A program made the position numbers and the translations under genes. Source: a virus. Taken from it: a DNA stretch of 64,000 nt. The notes below the pieces were generated by a model. It was not told the origin of the DNA. It ran no database searches and saw nothing but the letters and a program-made list of their open reading frames with translations. Below are positions 24,524-32,042 of this stretch, in pieces. Every line of letters starts with the position of its first letter. The stretch's first letter is position 1. Location of the stretch: positions 29,932 through 93,931 of IMG/VR virus record IMGVR_UViG_3300044833_000114; one strand, 5' to 3'.

Positions 24524-24559
24524 CATTTGTGCCATCCTACGCCTCCCGTCTTCCGTATG

Positions 24560-24733
24560 TCAAGCGACCGTTGTGACGGTATTAGCACCTCCATTGGCAC
24601 AACCCCAACATGCGGGTTTGAATGCTCCGTCTTTGTCCTTCAGTGCATAACCCGGATATTCCCCTTCGCAGAAGAAACACTTATCGTCATTCGCTGCGGC
24701 CCACGCCGCTCCTTCTGACTTCGTATCTGACAT
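24560..24733 (-). CDS. Small zinc-finger-like protein (57 aa)
   Basis: The ATG at 24733 with GGAGAATCG upstream. It has CFFC near residue 19 and ACWGC near 41, two knuckles about 20 residues apart, hence a probable zinc ribbon. The ends are Ala/Thr-rich and flexible. Function unknown. Confidence 0.6.
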   Translation of the reverse strand: MSDTKSEGAAWAAANDDKCFFCEGEYPGYALKDKDGAFKPACWGCANGGANTVTTVA

Positions 24734-24811
24734 CGATTCTCCGTTTCATTGATCATGTGCTCTAGATACAGTGTGCTCGCGATATACATTTGGTTCAACG
24801 TTACTGTCGTA

Positions 24812-25021
24812 CTAGTGTGCTTGGTACTTCCGGCTACGCAGCACCTCAACGCGTTCAATCTTCCACATCGACCGGCCACGGTCTGGAAAGGCTCCGTGCC
24901 ATAGTTCTTGCAGAGCACGTTCGCGGGCCTGTTCCTCGTCCTCCGCAAACACGTCAACTTTACCGTCGTACTGCTCGTAAAATCCTGGCGTCGAACGAAT
25001 CCACACGCGATATTTGTTCAT
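24812..25021 (-). CDS. Small hypothetical protein (69 aa)
   Basis: The ATG at 25021 overlaps the previous stop (ATGA) and has GAGGAGCTCGG upstream. A beta-alpha-beta type sequence (KYRVWIRSTPGF, VDVFAEDEEQARERALQEL, KIERVEVLRS) resembles compact phage folds that pair a strand with an Ala/Glu helix. No assigned role. Confidence 0.6.
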   Translation of the reverse strand: MNKYRVWIRSTPGFYEQYDGKVDVFAEDEEQARERALQELWHGAFPDRGRSMWKIERVEVLRSRKYQAH

Positions 25022-25293
25022 CCGAGCTCCTCTTCTTTGAGCAGTTCGTCGACCCGAGCTTTCAACCATTTGTCGAAACCAACTTGGTCGTACAGGCGTG
25101 AATGGCGACCATCAAAGAAGAAAAGTTCCGGCCTCTCCTTCTCGGCTTCGTTGATCCGACGTCTCATCCAAAGAATGAAGCCGCACATTTTGCCGCCGGG
25201 ATACGCCTCCTCGTCACGGAGCAGAATGTCTTCCGGCTGCTCTCCGTGCGCCTTGGCGTAGAGCACATACCTAGGATTGAAGTCTGTTGCCAC
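25018..25293 (-). CDS. Hypothetical protein (91 aa), GTG start
   Basis: The GTG at 25293 has CAGGAGGTCGACA upstream and lies inside the previous gene's end (23-base overlap). The charged helical sequence ends in an acidic LLKEEELG. The segment ELFFFDGRHSRLYDQ is beta-like. Not recognised. Confidence 0.6.
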   Translation of the reverse strand: MATDFNPRYVLYAKAHGEQPEDILLRDEEAYPGGKMCGFILWMRRRINEAEKERPELFFFDGRHSRLYDQVGFDKWLKARVDELLKEEELG

Positions 25294-25402
25294 TGTCGAC
25301 CTCCTGGAGAATCTCTGCCATCATCTGCAGCTCGCAGTCCGTGCAGTACTGCACTTCGTCTTTGTCCAGTTCGCAGTCGCACATCCAGCATTTGTTTTCC
25401 AC
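25271..25402 (-). CDS. Small Cys-rich protein (43 aa), GTG start
   Basis: The GTG at 25402 shares its last base with the upstream TAG stop; AGGAGAGACTA precedes it. Knuckles CWMCDC and CTDC, 15 residues apart, suggest one zinc site in a 43-residue protein. Function unknown. Confidence 0.55.
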   Translation of the reverse strand: MENKCWMCDCELDKDEVQYCTDCELQMMAEILQEVDSGNRLQS

Positions 25403-25605
25403 TAGTCTCTCCTCGCGTTCGGGTCTTGTGAAAGATTCGCCAATGCTTCTCGGATATAGTACAGGGCATCGTGCTCTGCGTCGTTTGAGTCTCCGTCGAG
25501 AGCGATGTCTGCCACATCGATCAAATGGTTCAGCTTCGTCAAAGTCAAAATCACTTTCTCGCCGGGTCTAGGTTCCCTTCCGAATTGATACTGACTCTTC
25601 GCCAT
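25402..25605 (-). CDS. Small hypothetical protein (67 aa)
   Basis: Residues about 1-22 are beta-like; residues about 25-60 are two acidic helices (VADIALDGDSNDAEHDAL). It abuts the previous gene's stop. No motif recognised. Confidence 0.6.
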   Translation of the reverse strand: MAKSQYQFGREPRPGEKVILTLTKLNHLIDVADIALDGDSNDAEHDALYYIREALANLSQDPNARRD

Positions 25606-25860
25606 CTACCCCTCCTCTGGTTCGTCGAACGGATCATCGTTACGATGTCCGTGTGCAGCGATGTTCGAAAGTTCCGTGGCCAGGTGGATGCGGACATGCT
25701 CTTCGAAAACATCAGACACAAACTCAGGAAGATTCTTGGCCTTTAGTCCGCGCTTCCCCACCGGAAACTCCCTCAAGACTTCTTCGGCGGCGGTGAGTGC
25801 CTTGTCTAGCACCTCAAGCTGATCGTCGTTCAAACTTAGAAACAAACCCTCTTTGCTCAT
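25606..25860 (-). CDS. Small hypothetical protein (84 aa)
   Basis: The ATG at 25860 directly follows the previous stop and is preceded by GGAGGAATAG. The start MSKEGLFLSLNDDQLEVLDKAL is a short strand then a helix; the C-terminus is acidic. Similar short strand-helix beginnings occur in two neighbours (26400-26627 and 25402-25605), which may be distant relatives. Unknown function. Confidence 0.6.
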   Translation of the reverse strand: MSKEGLFLSLNDDQLEVLDKALTAAEEVLREFPVGKRGLKAKNLPEFVSDVFEEHVRIHLATELSNIAAHGHRNDDPFDEPEEG

Positions 25861-26025
25861 CTATTCCTCCTCGCTCAAAGACTCAATCAAGTCGTCTATC
25901 GCGTCGTCGATGCCGCGCAGTTCTCTGTCACAATCAGTTTTCAGGACGGCTGCGTGGATGGCTTTATCCACAGCAACCTGCGCGACTTTGAGATTCCGAA
26001 GTACTTCCTTGGTGCTGTTCGTCAT
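25861..26025 (-). CDS. Small helical protein (54 aa)
   Basis: The ATG at 26025 has the very strong AAGGAGGATCG. Two helices: basic then acidic (DAIDDLIESLSEEE). Coiled-coil dimer possible. Not recognised. Confidence 0.6.
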   Translation of the reverse strand: MTNSTKEVLRNLKVAQVAVDKAIHAAVLKTDCDRELRGIDDAIDDLIESLSEEE

Positions 26026-26034
26026 CGATCCTCC

Positions 26035-26400
26035 TTAAATTGGAAAGCAGAGTGCGCCGCAGGACGGGCACTCAACATCGGTGTAGACATCGCCCGGGGC
26101 TATTCGTTCCGACAAATCTTTTGCCGGGTTGAGTTGATTTTCGTAGAACTCGGTTTCGCAGTCTTGGCAGGCGTATAGCTTGCCTTCACCTTCCGGCAGC
26201 TTGATGAAGTCTCCGACGTGACCGGTCCATCGGCACTTGCAGGCCGCACCGGATTGTTCGTTCCACTCGTGATCTCCGTCCTCGACAACTGACCCTTCTG
26301 TCGTTAAGCCCACTTGCACATATGCCATGACGCTCAGCCGATCACCGCGCTTACAATTCGGGCACAGATAGTTGAAGTCGTTTCCAAGATGTTCGCTCAT
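26035..26400 (-). CDS. Multi-zinc-knuckle protein (121 aa)
   Basis: The ATG at 26400 overlaps the upstream stop region. Three CxxC-type knuckles are evident (LCPNCKRGD, ACQDCETEF, ECPSCGALCF) plus CKC, fitting two zinc ribbons. Such proteins often bind nucleic acid or act as adaptors. Family unknown. Confidence 0.6.
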   Translation of the reverse strand: MSEHLGNDFNYLCPNCKRGDRLSVMAYVQVGLTTEGSVVEDGDHEWNEQSGAACKCRWTGHVGDFIKLPEGEGKLYACQDCETEFYENQLNPAKDLSERIAPGDVYTDVECPSCGALCFPI

Positions 26401-26627
26401 CAGTCTCTCGCCTCCTCGATGATTACGTTGTCCGCATTTGCGACCCACATGAGCAACTGCTCAGCCTCGTTGGCTTGTTCTAGGAACTGCTCGGAAAGGC
26501 TGCGGATTACTTTGTTTGACTTCGGTTCCAGTTCTCGAACGTTCTCTCTGAACTTGTCTCGCGCGATCTCCAGCGACAACTGCAAGAGACTTCGCTGGTC
26601 TTCTGTAAGTGCTACGCTGACGCTCAT
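26400..26627 (-). CDS. Small helical protein (75 aa)
   Basis: The ATG at 26627 (overlapping the upstream stop) gives a protein that starts with a strand (SVSVALTEDQ) and continues as one long charged helix region ending ADNVIIEEARD. No motif. Confidence 0.55.
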   Translation of the reverse strand: MSVSVALTEDQRSLLQLSLEIARDKFRENVRELEPKSNKVIRSLSEQFLEQANEAEQLLMWVANADNVIIEEARD

Positions 26628-26824
26628 ATTCCTACCTCCGCTCCCTGAGTCGCTTCCGCTTGTCGCATGTACATGTTCGTTGCGATTACGTCTCCGTCGC
26701 GCAGCCCTTCCGTTGCCAACGTCACCGACCAAAAATAGAGACTGTCGGTGTTGCCGCCTTCGGCGACAATGCGCAGCAGCTCCGCGGCCTTCTTGATCAC
26801 ATCCTGACTCGTGTAGGTCTTCAT
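26624..26824 (-). CDS. Small hypothetical protein (66 aa)
   Basis: An Ala/Glu/Leu helical protein, start MKTYTSQDVIKKAAELLR. It overlaps both neighbours by four bases (ATGA). No known domain. Confidence 0.6.
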   Translation of the reverse strand: MKTYTSQDVIKKAAELLRIVAEGGNTDSLYFWSVTLATEGLRDGDVIATNMYMRQAEATQGAEVGI

Positions 26825-27075
26825 CGGATCTGCACTCCTCTCATTTTGGTGTGGTCTTCGTCTTCAAATTCGAAGTAGTCGATGTAGTAGCTTTTCTTTG
26901 GGTTATCGAAGTCGTACTTGTAGGTGTACATAGGGTGCTCTTTGACTTCGGTCGCAGGCACCGGGCCGTAGTCGCTGTCTGCGCGGAACACCGGCAGGCC
27001 CTGCGCTTCGATGCCTAGCTCCTGCAGATGGCGAACAAGTTCACCGACCGTTATTGGTTTTCCGCCTAAGCTCAT
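26821..27075 (-). CDS. Hypothetical protein (84 aa)
   Basis: The ATG at 27075 overlaps the upstream stop. The beginning ITVGELVRHLQELG is a DNA-binding-like helix pair seen in small phage proteins; the middle (LPVFRADSDYGPVPATEV) and an acidic Tyr-rich end follow. The pattern of a short helix then VF..DS.YG.V.. recurs among phage hypothetical proteins. Function unknown. Confidence 0.6.
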   Translation of the reverse strand: MSLGGKPITVGELVRHLQELGIEAQGLPVFRADSDYGPVPATEVKEHPMYTYKYDFDNPKKSYYIDYFEFEDEDHTKMRGVQIR

Positions 27076-27263
27076 GCTGCCACCAGCTTTCCGTCGACGA
27101 TCTCGAACAGCCGCATCGTTCTTGGATCTCCCGGCACCGTTCGTGCGTTGACGTAGACTTTGCCGTTCTCGCACCAGGGGTAGGAGACAAGCTCCTTCCC
27201 CTGAACCATCGCGAACGGTTTCATTCCTTGTGCCACGAGTCGCTCACGCATGCTTAGGCTCAC
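27072..27263 (-). CDS. Small hypothetical protein (63 aa), GTG start
   Basis: The GTG at 27263 overlaps the GP88-like stop (GTGA); the ATG at 27251 is an alternative. Beta-rich sequence with KPFAMVQGKELVSYPW and a VNARTVPGDPRTMRLFEI end. Not recognised. Confidence 0.5.
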   Translation of the reverse strand: MSLSMRERLVAQGMKPFAMVQGKELVSYPWCENGKVYVNARTVPGDPRTMRLFEIVDGKLVAA

Positions 27264-28000
27264 GCTGCCACCTCCATGATTTGAATTAACTGCGGTTGCT
27301 GCACCAGGTGCGTCGTCGGCTGCACGAAGCCGGAGCAGTCTTTCCTTGCGCGTCCCTTTGCGCGCAGACCGATGATGCGGCTGTGTGGGTCCGTCTTGAA
27401 ACGAAGGTCGTGCAAGTCTCCGTCGTAGACTTTGTACCCTTGCCACGTCTTCGGAAGCTGATGTCCTCGCTTGACGCCAAACACTACTGCAACGTTGACT
27501 CCGTGCATTAGTGCGTCCATAGCGTCGTCGATGTTCGTCTCTGATAGTGAGAACGTCAAATGGTAGTTAGGCAATGTCCGTTCCCATGGTCGCGGGTGTT
27601 TTGTGTAGTCGTAAAGCTGAACGTGTGGAAACATCGGCGCAATAGTGTGAGCTAAGTACGGAAGATCAGACGTTCCGTTGAGTCGCACGCAAGGCTTTAG
27701 GCCGTCACGTTTCGCCTTACGGACGAGTGCTTCAATCTCCGAACACAATTGTAGCACGAACGCCGAACGATCTTGAATCAAAAACTTCGTCTTCCGAATG
27801 CGCGCTCGGTTGATCATCGGAAACGCAGCCGCCCTGCCTGCAGTGAACAGGCAAGCCGCCTTGCATCCCGCTGACGCCGAAGCACATGTGTTGGTGACGC
27901 CGGACGAATCAGCTGGAGCGAGATAAAGGATCCCTGTTAGATAACCCTTCTTCTCACCCTTGATCGTCTTGGCGTCGTGGCTTACGGATAGTAGTTTCAT
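27260..28000 (-). CDS. GP88-like phage protein
   Basis: A 246-residue protein. Near residues 35-52 a Cys-rich motif (VTNTCASASAGCKAACL) is followed by GRAA and ARIRKTKFL, then RLNGTSDLPY and a TIM-barrel-like alternation of strands and helices. This matches my memory of the phage family named after mycobacteriophage gene product 88. Three Cys in a tight cluster hint at a metal or iron-sulfur site. The biochemical activity is not established to my knowledge. It overlaps its neighbours by four bases at each end. Confidence 0.65.
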   Translation of the reverse strand: MKLLSVSHDAKTIKGEKKGYLTGILYLAPADSSGVTNTCASASAGCKAACLFTAGRAAAFPMINRARIRKTKFLIQDRSAFVLQLCSEIEALVRKAKRDGLKPCVRLNGTSDLPYLAHTIAPMFPHVQLYDYTKHPRPWERTLPNYHLTFSLSETNIDDAMDALMHGVNVAVVFGVKRGHQLPKTWQGYKVYDGDLHDLRFKTDPHSRIIGLRAKGRARKDCSGFVQPTTHLVQQPQLIQIMEVAA

Positions 28001-28317
28001 GATTGTCCTTGATCCTGGCCCTCCGCTTTGAAGATGGCCTTATTCGCAGCAGCATCGGCAACCATCAACGAGAAGTGTTTCCTAACGTCCAGTTTTACGA
28101 CGCCGCGAAGTTCCCGTCGCAGGTCGCGGAGTGCATCCAACATCTCCGGCGCCGCTGCGATGAGACGTGCGTTGGACATCACTTCGGTGCCCGTCTGTCC
28201 GTTGGATGAGATTTCGGCTATCACTGCCTCACTTCCCGGCGCAATGACTAGACCGTTTGGCGATTCCTCCGAGACTTCAACAGTCCACGGTCCCGGAGTA
28301 AATTTCACTTCAGTCAT
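27997..28317 (-). CDS. Conserved phage protein, FTPGPW family (106 aa)
   Basis: The ATG at 28317 has AAAGGAGAAAAC. The start VKFTPGPWTVEV and the later NARLIAAAPEMLDALRDL are the two hallmarks of a small family found in very many phages and prophages, with no agreed function. Its upstream gap is occupied by the stem-loop element at 28318-28406. Confidence 0.8.
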   Translation of the reverse strand: MTEVKFTPGPWTVEVSEESPNGLVIAPGSEAVIAEISSNGQTGTEVMSNARLIAAAPEMLDALRDLRRELRGVVKLDVRKHFSLMVADAAANKAIFKAEGQDQGQS

Positions 28318-28406
28318 GTTTTCTCCTTTTCTTGGGGCACACAAGTGCATCCCGCACCACGGCCTTGTTAATTAACAGGGCCGTGGTATGTGAGGCGCTT
28401 TGCTTA
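28318..28406 (-). promoter_or_regulatory. Punctuating stem-loop element A
   Basis: The inner stem ACCACGGCC (28356-28364) with GGCCGTGGT (28379-28387) encloses the palindrome TGTTAATTAACA. A purine run AAAAGGAG follows on the - strand. The upstream gene's stop (GAGTAA) begins the element. Outer pairing is weaker than in the other copies. Confidence 0.6.
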
Positions 28407-28607
28407 CTCTTTTTCTTGTACGGGTGTGACGACTGCGATCAGTCCGGGTCGGCGCATCTCCCCGAACTTTCTAGCTGCAGCCTGGTCCATTGCGCGGATG
28501 ATGGTGTAGGTTTGTCCGTCCTTCTCGTCTCGCACTAGGTTCTCGGGGCGCACGCTGCCCCGATACCACTCGATGCGGTACCGCCGGCGGTCAGACATTT
28601 CGCTCAT
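28404..28607 (-). CDS. Small hypothetical protein (about 67 aa)
   Basis: A basic beta-rich N-terminus (RRRYRIEWYRGSV) followed by a helix and GLIAVVTPVQEKE. It starts at 28607 or at the ATG at 28598, both inside the end of the preceding gene. Its stop GAGTAA opens element A. Unknown function. Confidence 0.55.
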   Translation of the reverse strand: MSEMSDRRRYRIEWYRGSVRPENLVRDEKDGQTYTIIRAMDQAAARKFGEMRRPGLIAVVTPVQEKE

Positions 28608-28851
28608 CTTGTTCGTAGGCGAGCTGGTCCAGATAATCCTCTGAACCTTTCAGCGTGTGTTTCTTCACGTTGTTCAAGACTTCCTCCAGCTCCTCGACCG
28701 AGATGACGTTGGCCGCGATGCAGTATTCGCGCAAGTCGAGAATACGCACCTCGGCTGTCTCTGCGTTCTTGGCGAACACGGTATCATGAAACCACTGCTG
28801 CTCGTCGTTGTCGTAGCTGATGACCAAGTAGCGGTTCAGTTTTTTAGGCAT
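28591..28851 (-). CDS. Hypothetical protein (86 aa)
   Basis: A beta-alpha protein: KLNRYLVISYDNDEQQWFHDTVFAKNAETAEVRIL resembles the strand-helix fold of several neighbours (compare 24812-25021). The C-terminal half is helical and acidic. It overlaps genes on both sides. Confidence 0.6.
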   Translation of the reverse strand: MPKKLNRYLVISYDNDEQQWFHDTVFAKNAETAEVRILDLREYCIAANVISVEELEEVLNNVKKHTLKGSEDYLDQLAYEQDERNV

Positions 28852-29461
28852 TGTGTTCTGCTCCGTATTTCTGCGCGGCTGTTTCGCCTTGCGCGGTTAG
28901 CTTTGCTATGTGTGCTGCTTCGCTCTTCGCGGCTGCTGTGGCTTCTTCCCTGCAGTACTTGATATCGCCGATGAAACCCCAGCACGAATCCAGGTGCGAG
29001 TCTTCTGGGCTCTCGATGATGTAGCCGTAGACTTCGCCGGTGAGATAGCTGTCGTACTCGGATACCTCAGCCACCAGCAAGTCGATCGCTTCCTGACGCC
29101 GCTTCTTGGTGACGTTCTTGCACATCCAGTTCTCACGGATATCTTTCTTCTCCGCGTAGATGAATCCAACCTGACCGCTGTCCCACGGACAAGAGAACGG
29201 GGAAGTACGCATCGTGATGCCGCTGTGGTCGTAGAGATAAAGCGGCAGAGCTACGCCGCCCTCTTTCTCAATGCGCTCCACGAACTCTTTGGCTTCTTCC
29301 ACGCTCATGCTGTGCTTGTCGCCCAGGTCGTAGCGACGGTGAAAGCAAACCATGTGGCCGAAGTTGTCGTGGTCGGTGCGCGGATTGAATGGTTCAGAGT
29401 CCTGCAAGATGCGAACGGTTAGCCCGTCCACCTCGAAGCGCTCTACGTCATCGTTGTGCAT
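28844..29461 (-). CDS. Conserved phage protein with MVCFHRRYDLGD motif (205 aa)
   Basis: The ATG at 29461 has AAAGGAGAACGT. The segments NFGHMVCFHRRYDLGDKH, ALPLYLYDHSGITM and GFIYAEKKDIRENW mark a protein family widespread in phages, plasmids and conjugative elements. It has no agreed function; the order of conserved aromatic, His and Asp residues hints at a catalytic or metal-binding core. It is preceded by element B. Confidence 0.8.
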   Translation of the reverse strand: MHNDDVERFEVDGLTVRILQDSEPFNPRTDHDNFGHMVCFHRRYDLGDKHSMSVEEAKEFVERIEKEGGVALPLYLYDHSGITMRTSPFSCPWDSGQVGFIYAEKKDIRENWMCKNVTKKRRQEAIDLLVAEVSEYDSYLTGEVYGYIIESPEDSHLDSCWGFIGDIKYCREEATAAAKSEAAHIAKLTAQGETAAQKYGAEHNA

Positions 29462-29532
29462 ACGTTCTCCTTTTATTGGGCGAGTGATGCCCGACAGCGC
29501 CACCATCACTGATGGCGCTGGCATGCTCACTC
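29462..29532 (-). promoter_or_regulatory. Punctuating stem-loop element B
   Basis: Inner stem CAGCGCCA (29495-29502) / TGGCGCTG (29513-29520). Outer stem GAGTG+ATGCC (29482-29491) with GGCAT+CACTC (29520-29532), with three bases unpaired on one side. On the - strand the outer 5' arm contains the upstream stop (GAG TGA) and the element ends before AAAAGGAG. Confidence 0.75.
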
Positions 29533-29691
29533 CCTGTCTATGTTGAACCACTGCTCTCCCAGCTCTTCTTTCTGCTCGGTGCTTAAGGCTTCGTTTAAGA
29601 CTTGAAACAAGGTCTCTTCCGGCAGCACGTTAATAACCTGCCGAAGTAAATCTGCGGTTTGCTCTGTTGTCAGCTTTCCGATATCGATCAT
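29527..29691 (-). CDS. Small helical protein (54 aa)
   Basis: The ATG at 29691 with GGGAGGAAGC, overlapping the upstream stop. Acidic helices (LTTEQTADLLRQVINVL, LSTEQKEELGEQW). Ends GAG TGA, which opens element B. Not recognised. Confidence 0.6.
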   Translation of the reverse strand: MIDIGKLTTEQTADLLRQVINVLPEETLFQVLNEALSTEQKEELGEQWFNIDRE

Positions 29692-30002
29692 GCTTCCTCC
29701 CTTTTTGCGTAAGATGGTGCGAAGAACTCGAACAAATCTGCGTCGTGTTCGCGCAGGAATTCCCACTCGCGGTCAGACAAGAGCAAATCATCTGCTGGAG
29801 TTGATTCGAGATTGTCATAATCGAGAAGGTCTATATCGACGCCTCCCTCATTGATTGCTATATTGGCGACACCTCCGTTGATCGTCACAAGCAAATACGG
29901 CTTAAATGCTTGCGCGATCTTCTTGCTTGCCGTCCTGAGTCGTCCGTGCTCCAAAGCGCTCGCGGCACTCCGGAGTAAACGTGCTTGTTCTGCTCTGGTC
30001 AT
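29688..30002 (-). CDS. Hypothetical protein (104 aa)
   Basis: The first third is a basic helix (TRAEQARLLRSAASALEHGRLRTASKKIAQAF), the middle beta (YLLVTINGGVANIAI), the end acidic. That pattern could be a DNA-binding helix plus regulatory domain, but no family is recognised. Coupled by four-base overlaps on both sides. Confidence 0.6.
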   Translation of the reverse strand: MTRAEQARLLRSAASALEHGRLRTASKKIAQAFKPYLLVTINGGVANIAINEGGVDIDLLDYDNLESTPADDLLLSDREWEFLREHDADLFEFFAPSYAKREEA

Positions 30003-30187
30003 TTCGCCTCCAATGATTTGTTGTGCAGCTTGACGATGTGCTTTGCGACTTTCTCGGATATAGCTACTCCGGTGACTTCTTCTTCGCCGTCTTCGCTTGT
30101 GATGATGAACATCCCGGCGTGTAGACCGTAGGTCTTCTCGTCATCTGCAAGCTGCCATACCGCCCATTTCTGCTTGAGTATGTTCAT
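29999..30187 (-). CDS. Small hypothetical protein (62 aa)
   Basis: The ATG at 30187 overlaps the previous stop. A compact beta-rich sequence (KWAVWQLADDEKTYGLHAGMFII) then a helix AKHIVKLHNKSLEAK. Unknown. Confidence 0.6.
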   Translation of the reverse strand: MNILKQKWAVWQLADDEKTYGLHAGMFIITSEDGEEEVTGVAISEKVAKHIVKLHNKSLEAK

Positions 30188-30444
30188 GACACCTTCCTTT
30201 CGTTCTGCGCTACGTGGCGCGGGCAGTACTTGCTTCCTTGGGTTGCGTCTTCGATGCACAACCCGGCGTCGCAGCACGAAGGTCCGTAGCTTATTTCTGC
30301 TCCCGCCAAAATATCCGAAAGCTTGTGGTAGGCGTCGCGCGCCGGTCCCTCCGACTCTTCGCCGGAGAACTCACGGTCGATGAACTGCGTGTACTCCGCG
30401 CGCTTCTCGTTGACTTCAATCGTGATCGTGATCTTTGCACTCAT
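30184..30444 (-). CDS. Hypothetical protein with C-terminal Cys cluster (86 aa)
   Basis: The N-terminus is a strand-turn-helix (KITITIEVNEKRAEYTQF); the C-terminus has CCDAGLC and YCPRH, a Cys4/His-type metal site. Coupled at both ends. No known family. Confidence 0.6.
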   Translation of the reverse strand: MSAKITITIEVNEKRAEYTQFIDREFSGEESEGPARDAYHKLSDILAGAEISYGPSCCDAGLCIEDATQGSKYCPRHVAQNERKVS

Positions 30445-30578
30445 GCTGCCTCCCTTTCCTGCTTCTTAAACTCAAGTTTCTGCTTTGGTTTTGGTGTCGG
30501 CCTCACTGCGCGGCCGAAAGAGAGTACGAAACCTACAGACACAACGAACCACGCTGAGAAAACTCCTGCTGCTATCAT
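30441..30578 (-). CDS. Tiny single-pass membrane protein (45 aa)
   Basis: The ATG at 30578 overlaps the upstream stop (TGATG). One membrane helix (AAGVFSAWFVVSVGFVLSF, residues 3-21) followed by a basic Pro/Lys tail (RPTPKPKQKLEFKK). Small membrane proteins of this kind often modulate host envelope enzymes; here the target is unknown. Confidence 0.6.
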   Translation of the reverse strand: MIAAGVFSAWFVVSVGFVLSFGRAVRPTPKPKQKLEFKKQEREAA

Positions 30579-30697
30579 CAGGCCTCCCTTTCTATGAACG
30601 GCTGCACGCGGTTTGCTTCGCGCTGCCATCCCTCAAACTCTTGAATCTCCAGCTCCAGCTCTGTTTCTGTTTGTATTTCTGTTTGAGTCTCTTGCAT
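30578..30697 (-). CDS. Tiny acidic protein (39 aa)
   Basis: The ATG at 30697 has AAAGGAGAAAC. An unusual run of alternating Gln/Thr/Glu (QETQTEIQTETELELEIQEF) makes a highly acidic helix. Its stop overlaps the next start. Possible nucleic-acid mimic or coiled-coil partner; unproven. Confidence 0.55.
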   Translation of the reverse strand: MQETQTEIQTETELELEIQEFEGWQREANRVQPFIEREA

Positions 30698-30771
30698 GTT
30701 TCTCCTTTGCTTGGGAAGTGAATCCCGACGCGCACCCTCTCAGCGAAGGTGCGCGGCATGTTCACTCACGC
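30698..30771 (-). promoter_or_regulatory. Punctuating stem-loop element C
   Basis: Inner stem GCGCACC (30730-30736) / GGTGCGC (30748-30754); outer stem AGTGAA (30717-30722) / TTCACT (30761-30766). The ArdC-like gene's stop lies in the outer arm on the - strand. AAAGGAG follows. Confidence 0.75.
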
Positions 30772-31695
30772 TGCGACTGCTGCCAGCTCCGGTTCTTGTT
30801 GCGGTTGCTCTACGGGCTTCTCGAACTTCACGTCTCGGATGTGATCGCAGGCTTTCTGCGCCGCGCTGATGGATTGCATCAGCATCTTCTTGTTGTTGTC
30901 GTTGAGCTTGAGCTTCTCAAGCCAGTGCTTGATGTAGGCCGCACTGTTCTCGACGACCGCAGGGGCGATGCCGACGACACCGCACAGCATCGAAGCGCCG
31001 AACTCTGCGACCAGCTCCTCAGCGCTGTACTTGTCGCCGCCAAAGCCATCACCGTTCGTGATGCCTTCGCGACTCAGCCTCTTGAGTGCGCCGGTTGAGT
31101 GCACCATCTCGTGGAACAAGGTGCTGTAGTATTCGCGTTGCTCCTTGAATGCTCCGCGAACCGGCGTGCCGATCAGGTCTTCGGACGGACGGTAGAAGGC
31201 TGCACCGGCGTCCACCAGCTTCGGCTTATCCGGGTATCCATCCCAGATTGCTTGCGCCGCCGGCAGATCCTCGATTGGTGCCTGGGGTTTGTTGAGCCCG
31301 AGTTCTTCGGCTAGCTCCGGGTTGCACTGGGTGATGTTGAAGACGTGCCAGGTCTTCCAGTACCCGGCGCGCGTGGTGCCGTCCTCGCCCGTCTCTTCGT
31401 TCCTGCTCTTGCGGTCATAAACTGCGTACTTGCAGATCGCAGTTCCCTTCTCACCCTTCATGACGTGACCGCCCAGGTCCTTGGCCTGCTTCGCAGTGAG
31501 CCACCAGGGAGAAGCCTTCTGCTGCAACATGAGCAGGAAGACATTCATTCCGCGGTACTCTTTCTGACTGATGAGATTCTTGGGAAGGCCTTGACTGACC
31601 CAGGGCTTGCGCCACGGGACAGTGCCTGCCTCAAGCTGCGATATGATCTGGTCTGCCGCTTGCTGATACGGCGACACTTTCTTCTGGTCTTCCAT
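30766..31695 (-). CDS. ardC: ArdC-like antirestriction protein
   Basis: A 309-residue protein with the two ArdC parts: an N-terminal single-strand-DNA-binding-like domain (SPYQQAADQIISQLEAGTVPWRKPW, then GMNVFLLM and WWLTAKQAKDLGGHVMKGEKG) and a zincin metallopeptidase domain with HEMVH at about residues 195-199 and a downstream EELVAEFGA supplying the third ligand. Plasmid ArdC protects incoming DNA from restriction. The ATG at 31695 has GAGGTGACT upstream; the GTG six bases earlier is less likely. In this early block it would act just after DNA entry. Confidence 0.88.
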   Translation of the reverse strand: MEDQKKVSPYQQAADQIISQLEAGTVPWRKPWVSQGLPKNLISQKEYRGMNVFLLMLQQKASPWWLTAKQAKDLGGHVMKGEKGTAICKYAVYDRKSRNEETGEDGTTRAGYWKTWHVFNITQCNPELAEELGLNKPQAPIEDLPAAQAIWDGYPDKPKLVDAGAAFYRPSEDLIGTPVRGAFKEQREYYSTLFHEMVHSTGALKRLSREGITNGDGFGGDKYSAEELVAEFGASMLCGVVGIAPAVVENSAAYIKHWLEKLKLNDNNKKMLMQSISAAQKACDHIRDVKFEKPVEQPQQEPELAAVAA

Positions 31696-31757
31696 AGTCA
31701 CCTCGATTGGGAATGAGTCCCGGTCGCCCTACCAAGGCAGGGCGAACGCGTTCACTC
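31696..31757 (-). promoter_or_regulatory. Punctuating stem-loop element D
   Basis: Inner stem TCGCCCT (31724-31730) / AGGGCGA (31739-31745), outer GAGT / ACTC (31715-31718 and 31754-31757). A small second hairpin GGGA-TCCC lies next to the ribosome-binding site on the - strand. The upstream gene's GAG TGA stop is the outer arm. Confidence 0.75.
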
Positions 31758-32042
31758 CGTAGGTATGTCCAGCTCGAATTCAAACGGATTGAAGTAATGC
31801 GGACGATGTATCTCGTCGCCATCCCCGTCATAAATTGTGTTGTCGAAGTTCTCAATGAACTTCTCGACGTCGGCGGGCAGATCAACTCGCACTTTGAGAG
31901 CCGTGACGGTCGCGTATGAGCCTTCAACGTGCACGATTGTATTCAGAGCTTCACTCATGCACAGAGCTATCGGGCAGTGATTTGGGTCGTCCTGTATTCC
32001 TCTCGCGATGTGGTCTTTCGTAACTTCAAATTTACGCAGCAT
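31752..32042 (-). CDS. Hypothetical protein (96 aa)
   Basis: The ATG at 32042 has AGGAGGACGA. A beta-rich N-terminal half (FEVTKDHIARGIQDDPNHCPIALCM) and an acidic C-terminal half. The segment DDPNHCPIALCMSEAL recalls a small phage family seen near antirestriction genes, without known function. Its GAG TGA stop opens element D. Confidence 0.65.
   Translation of the reverse strand: MLRKFEVTKDHIARGIQDDPNHCPIALCMSEALNTIVHVEGSYATVTALKVRVDLPADVEKFIENFDNTIYDGDGDEIHRPHYFNPFEFELDIPTE

Noticed and set aside
24640-24957. 105-residue - strand frame overlapping the 57-residue zinc-finger gene
   Set aside because: The shorter frame has the ribosome-binding site and Cys knuckles; the longer one looks like a shadow.
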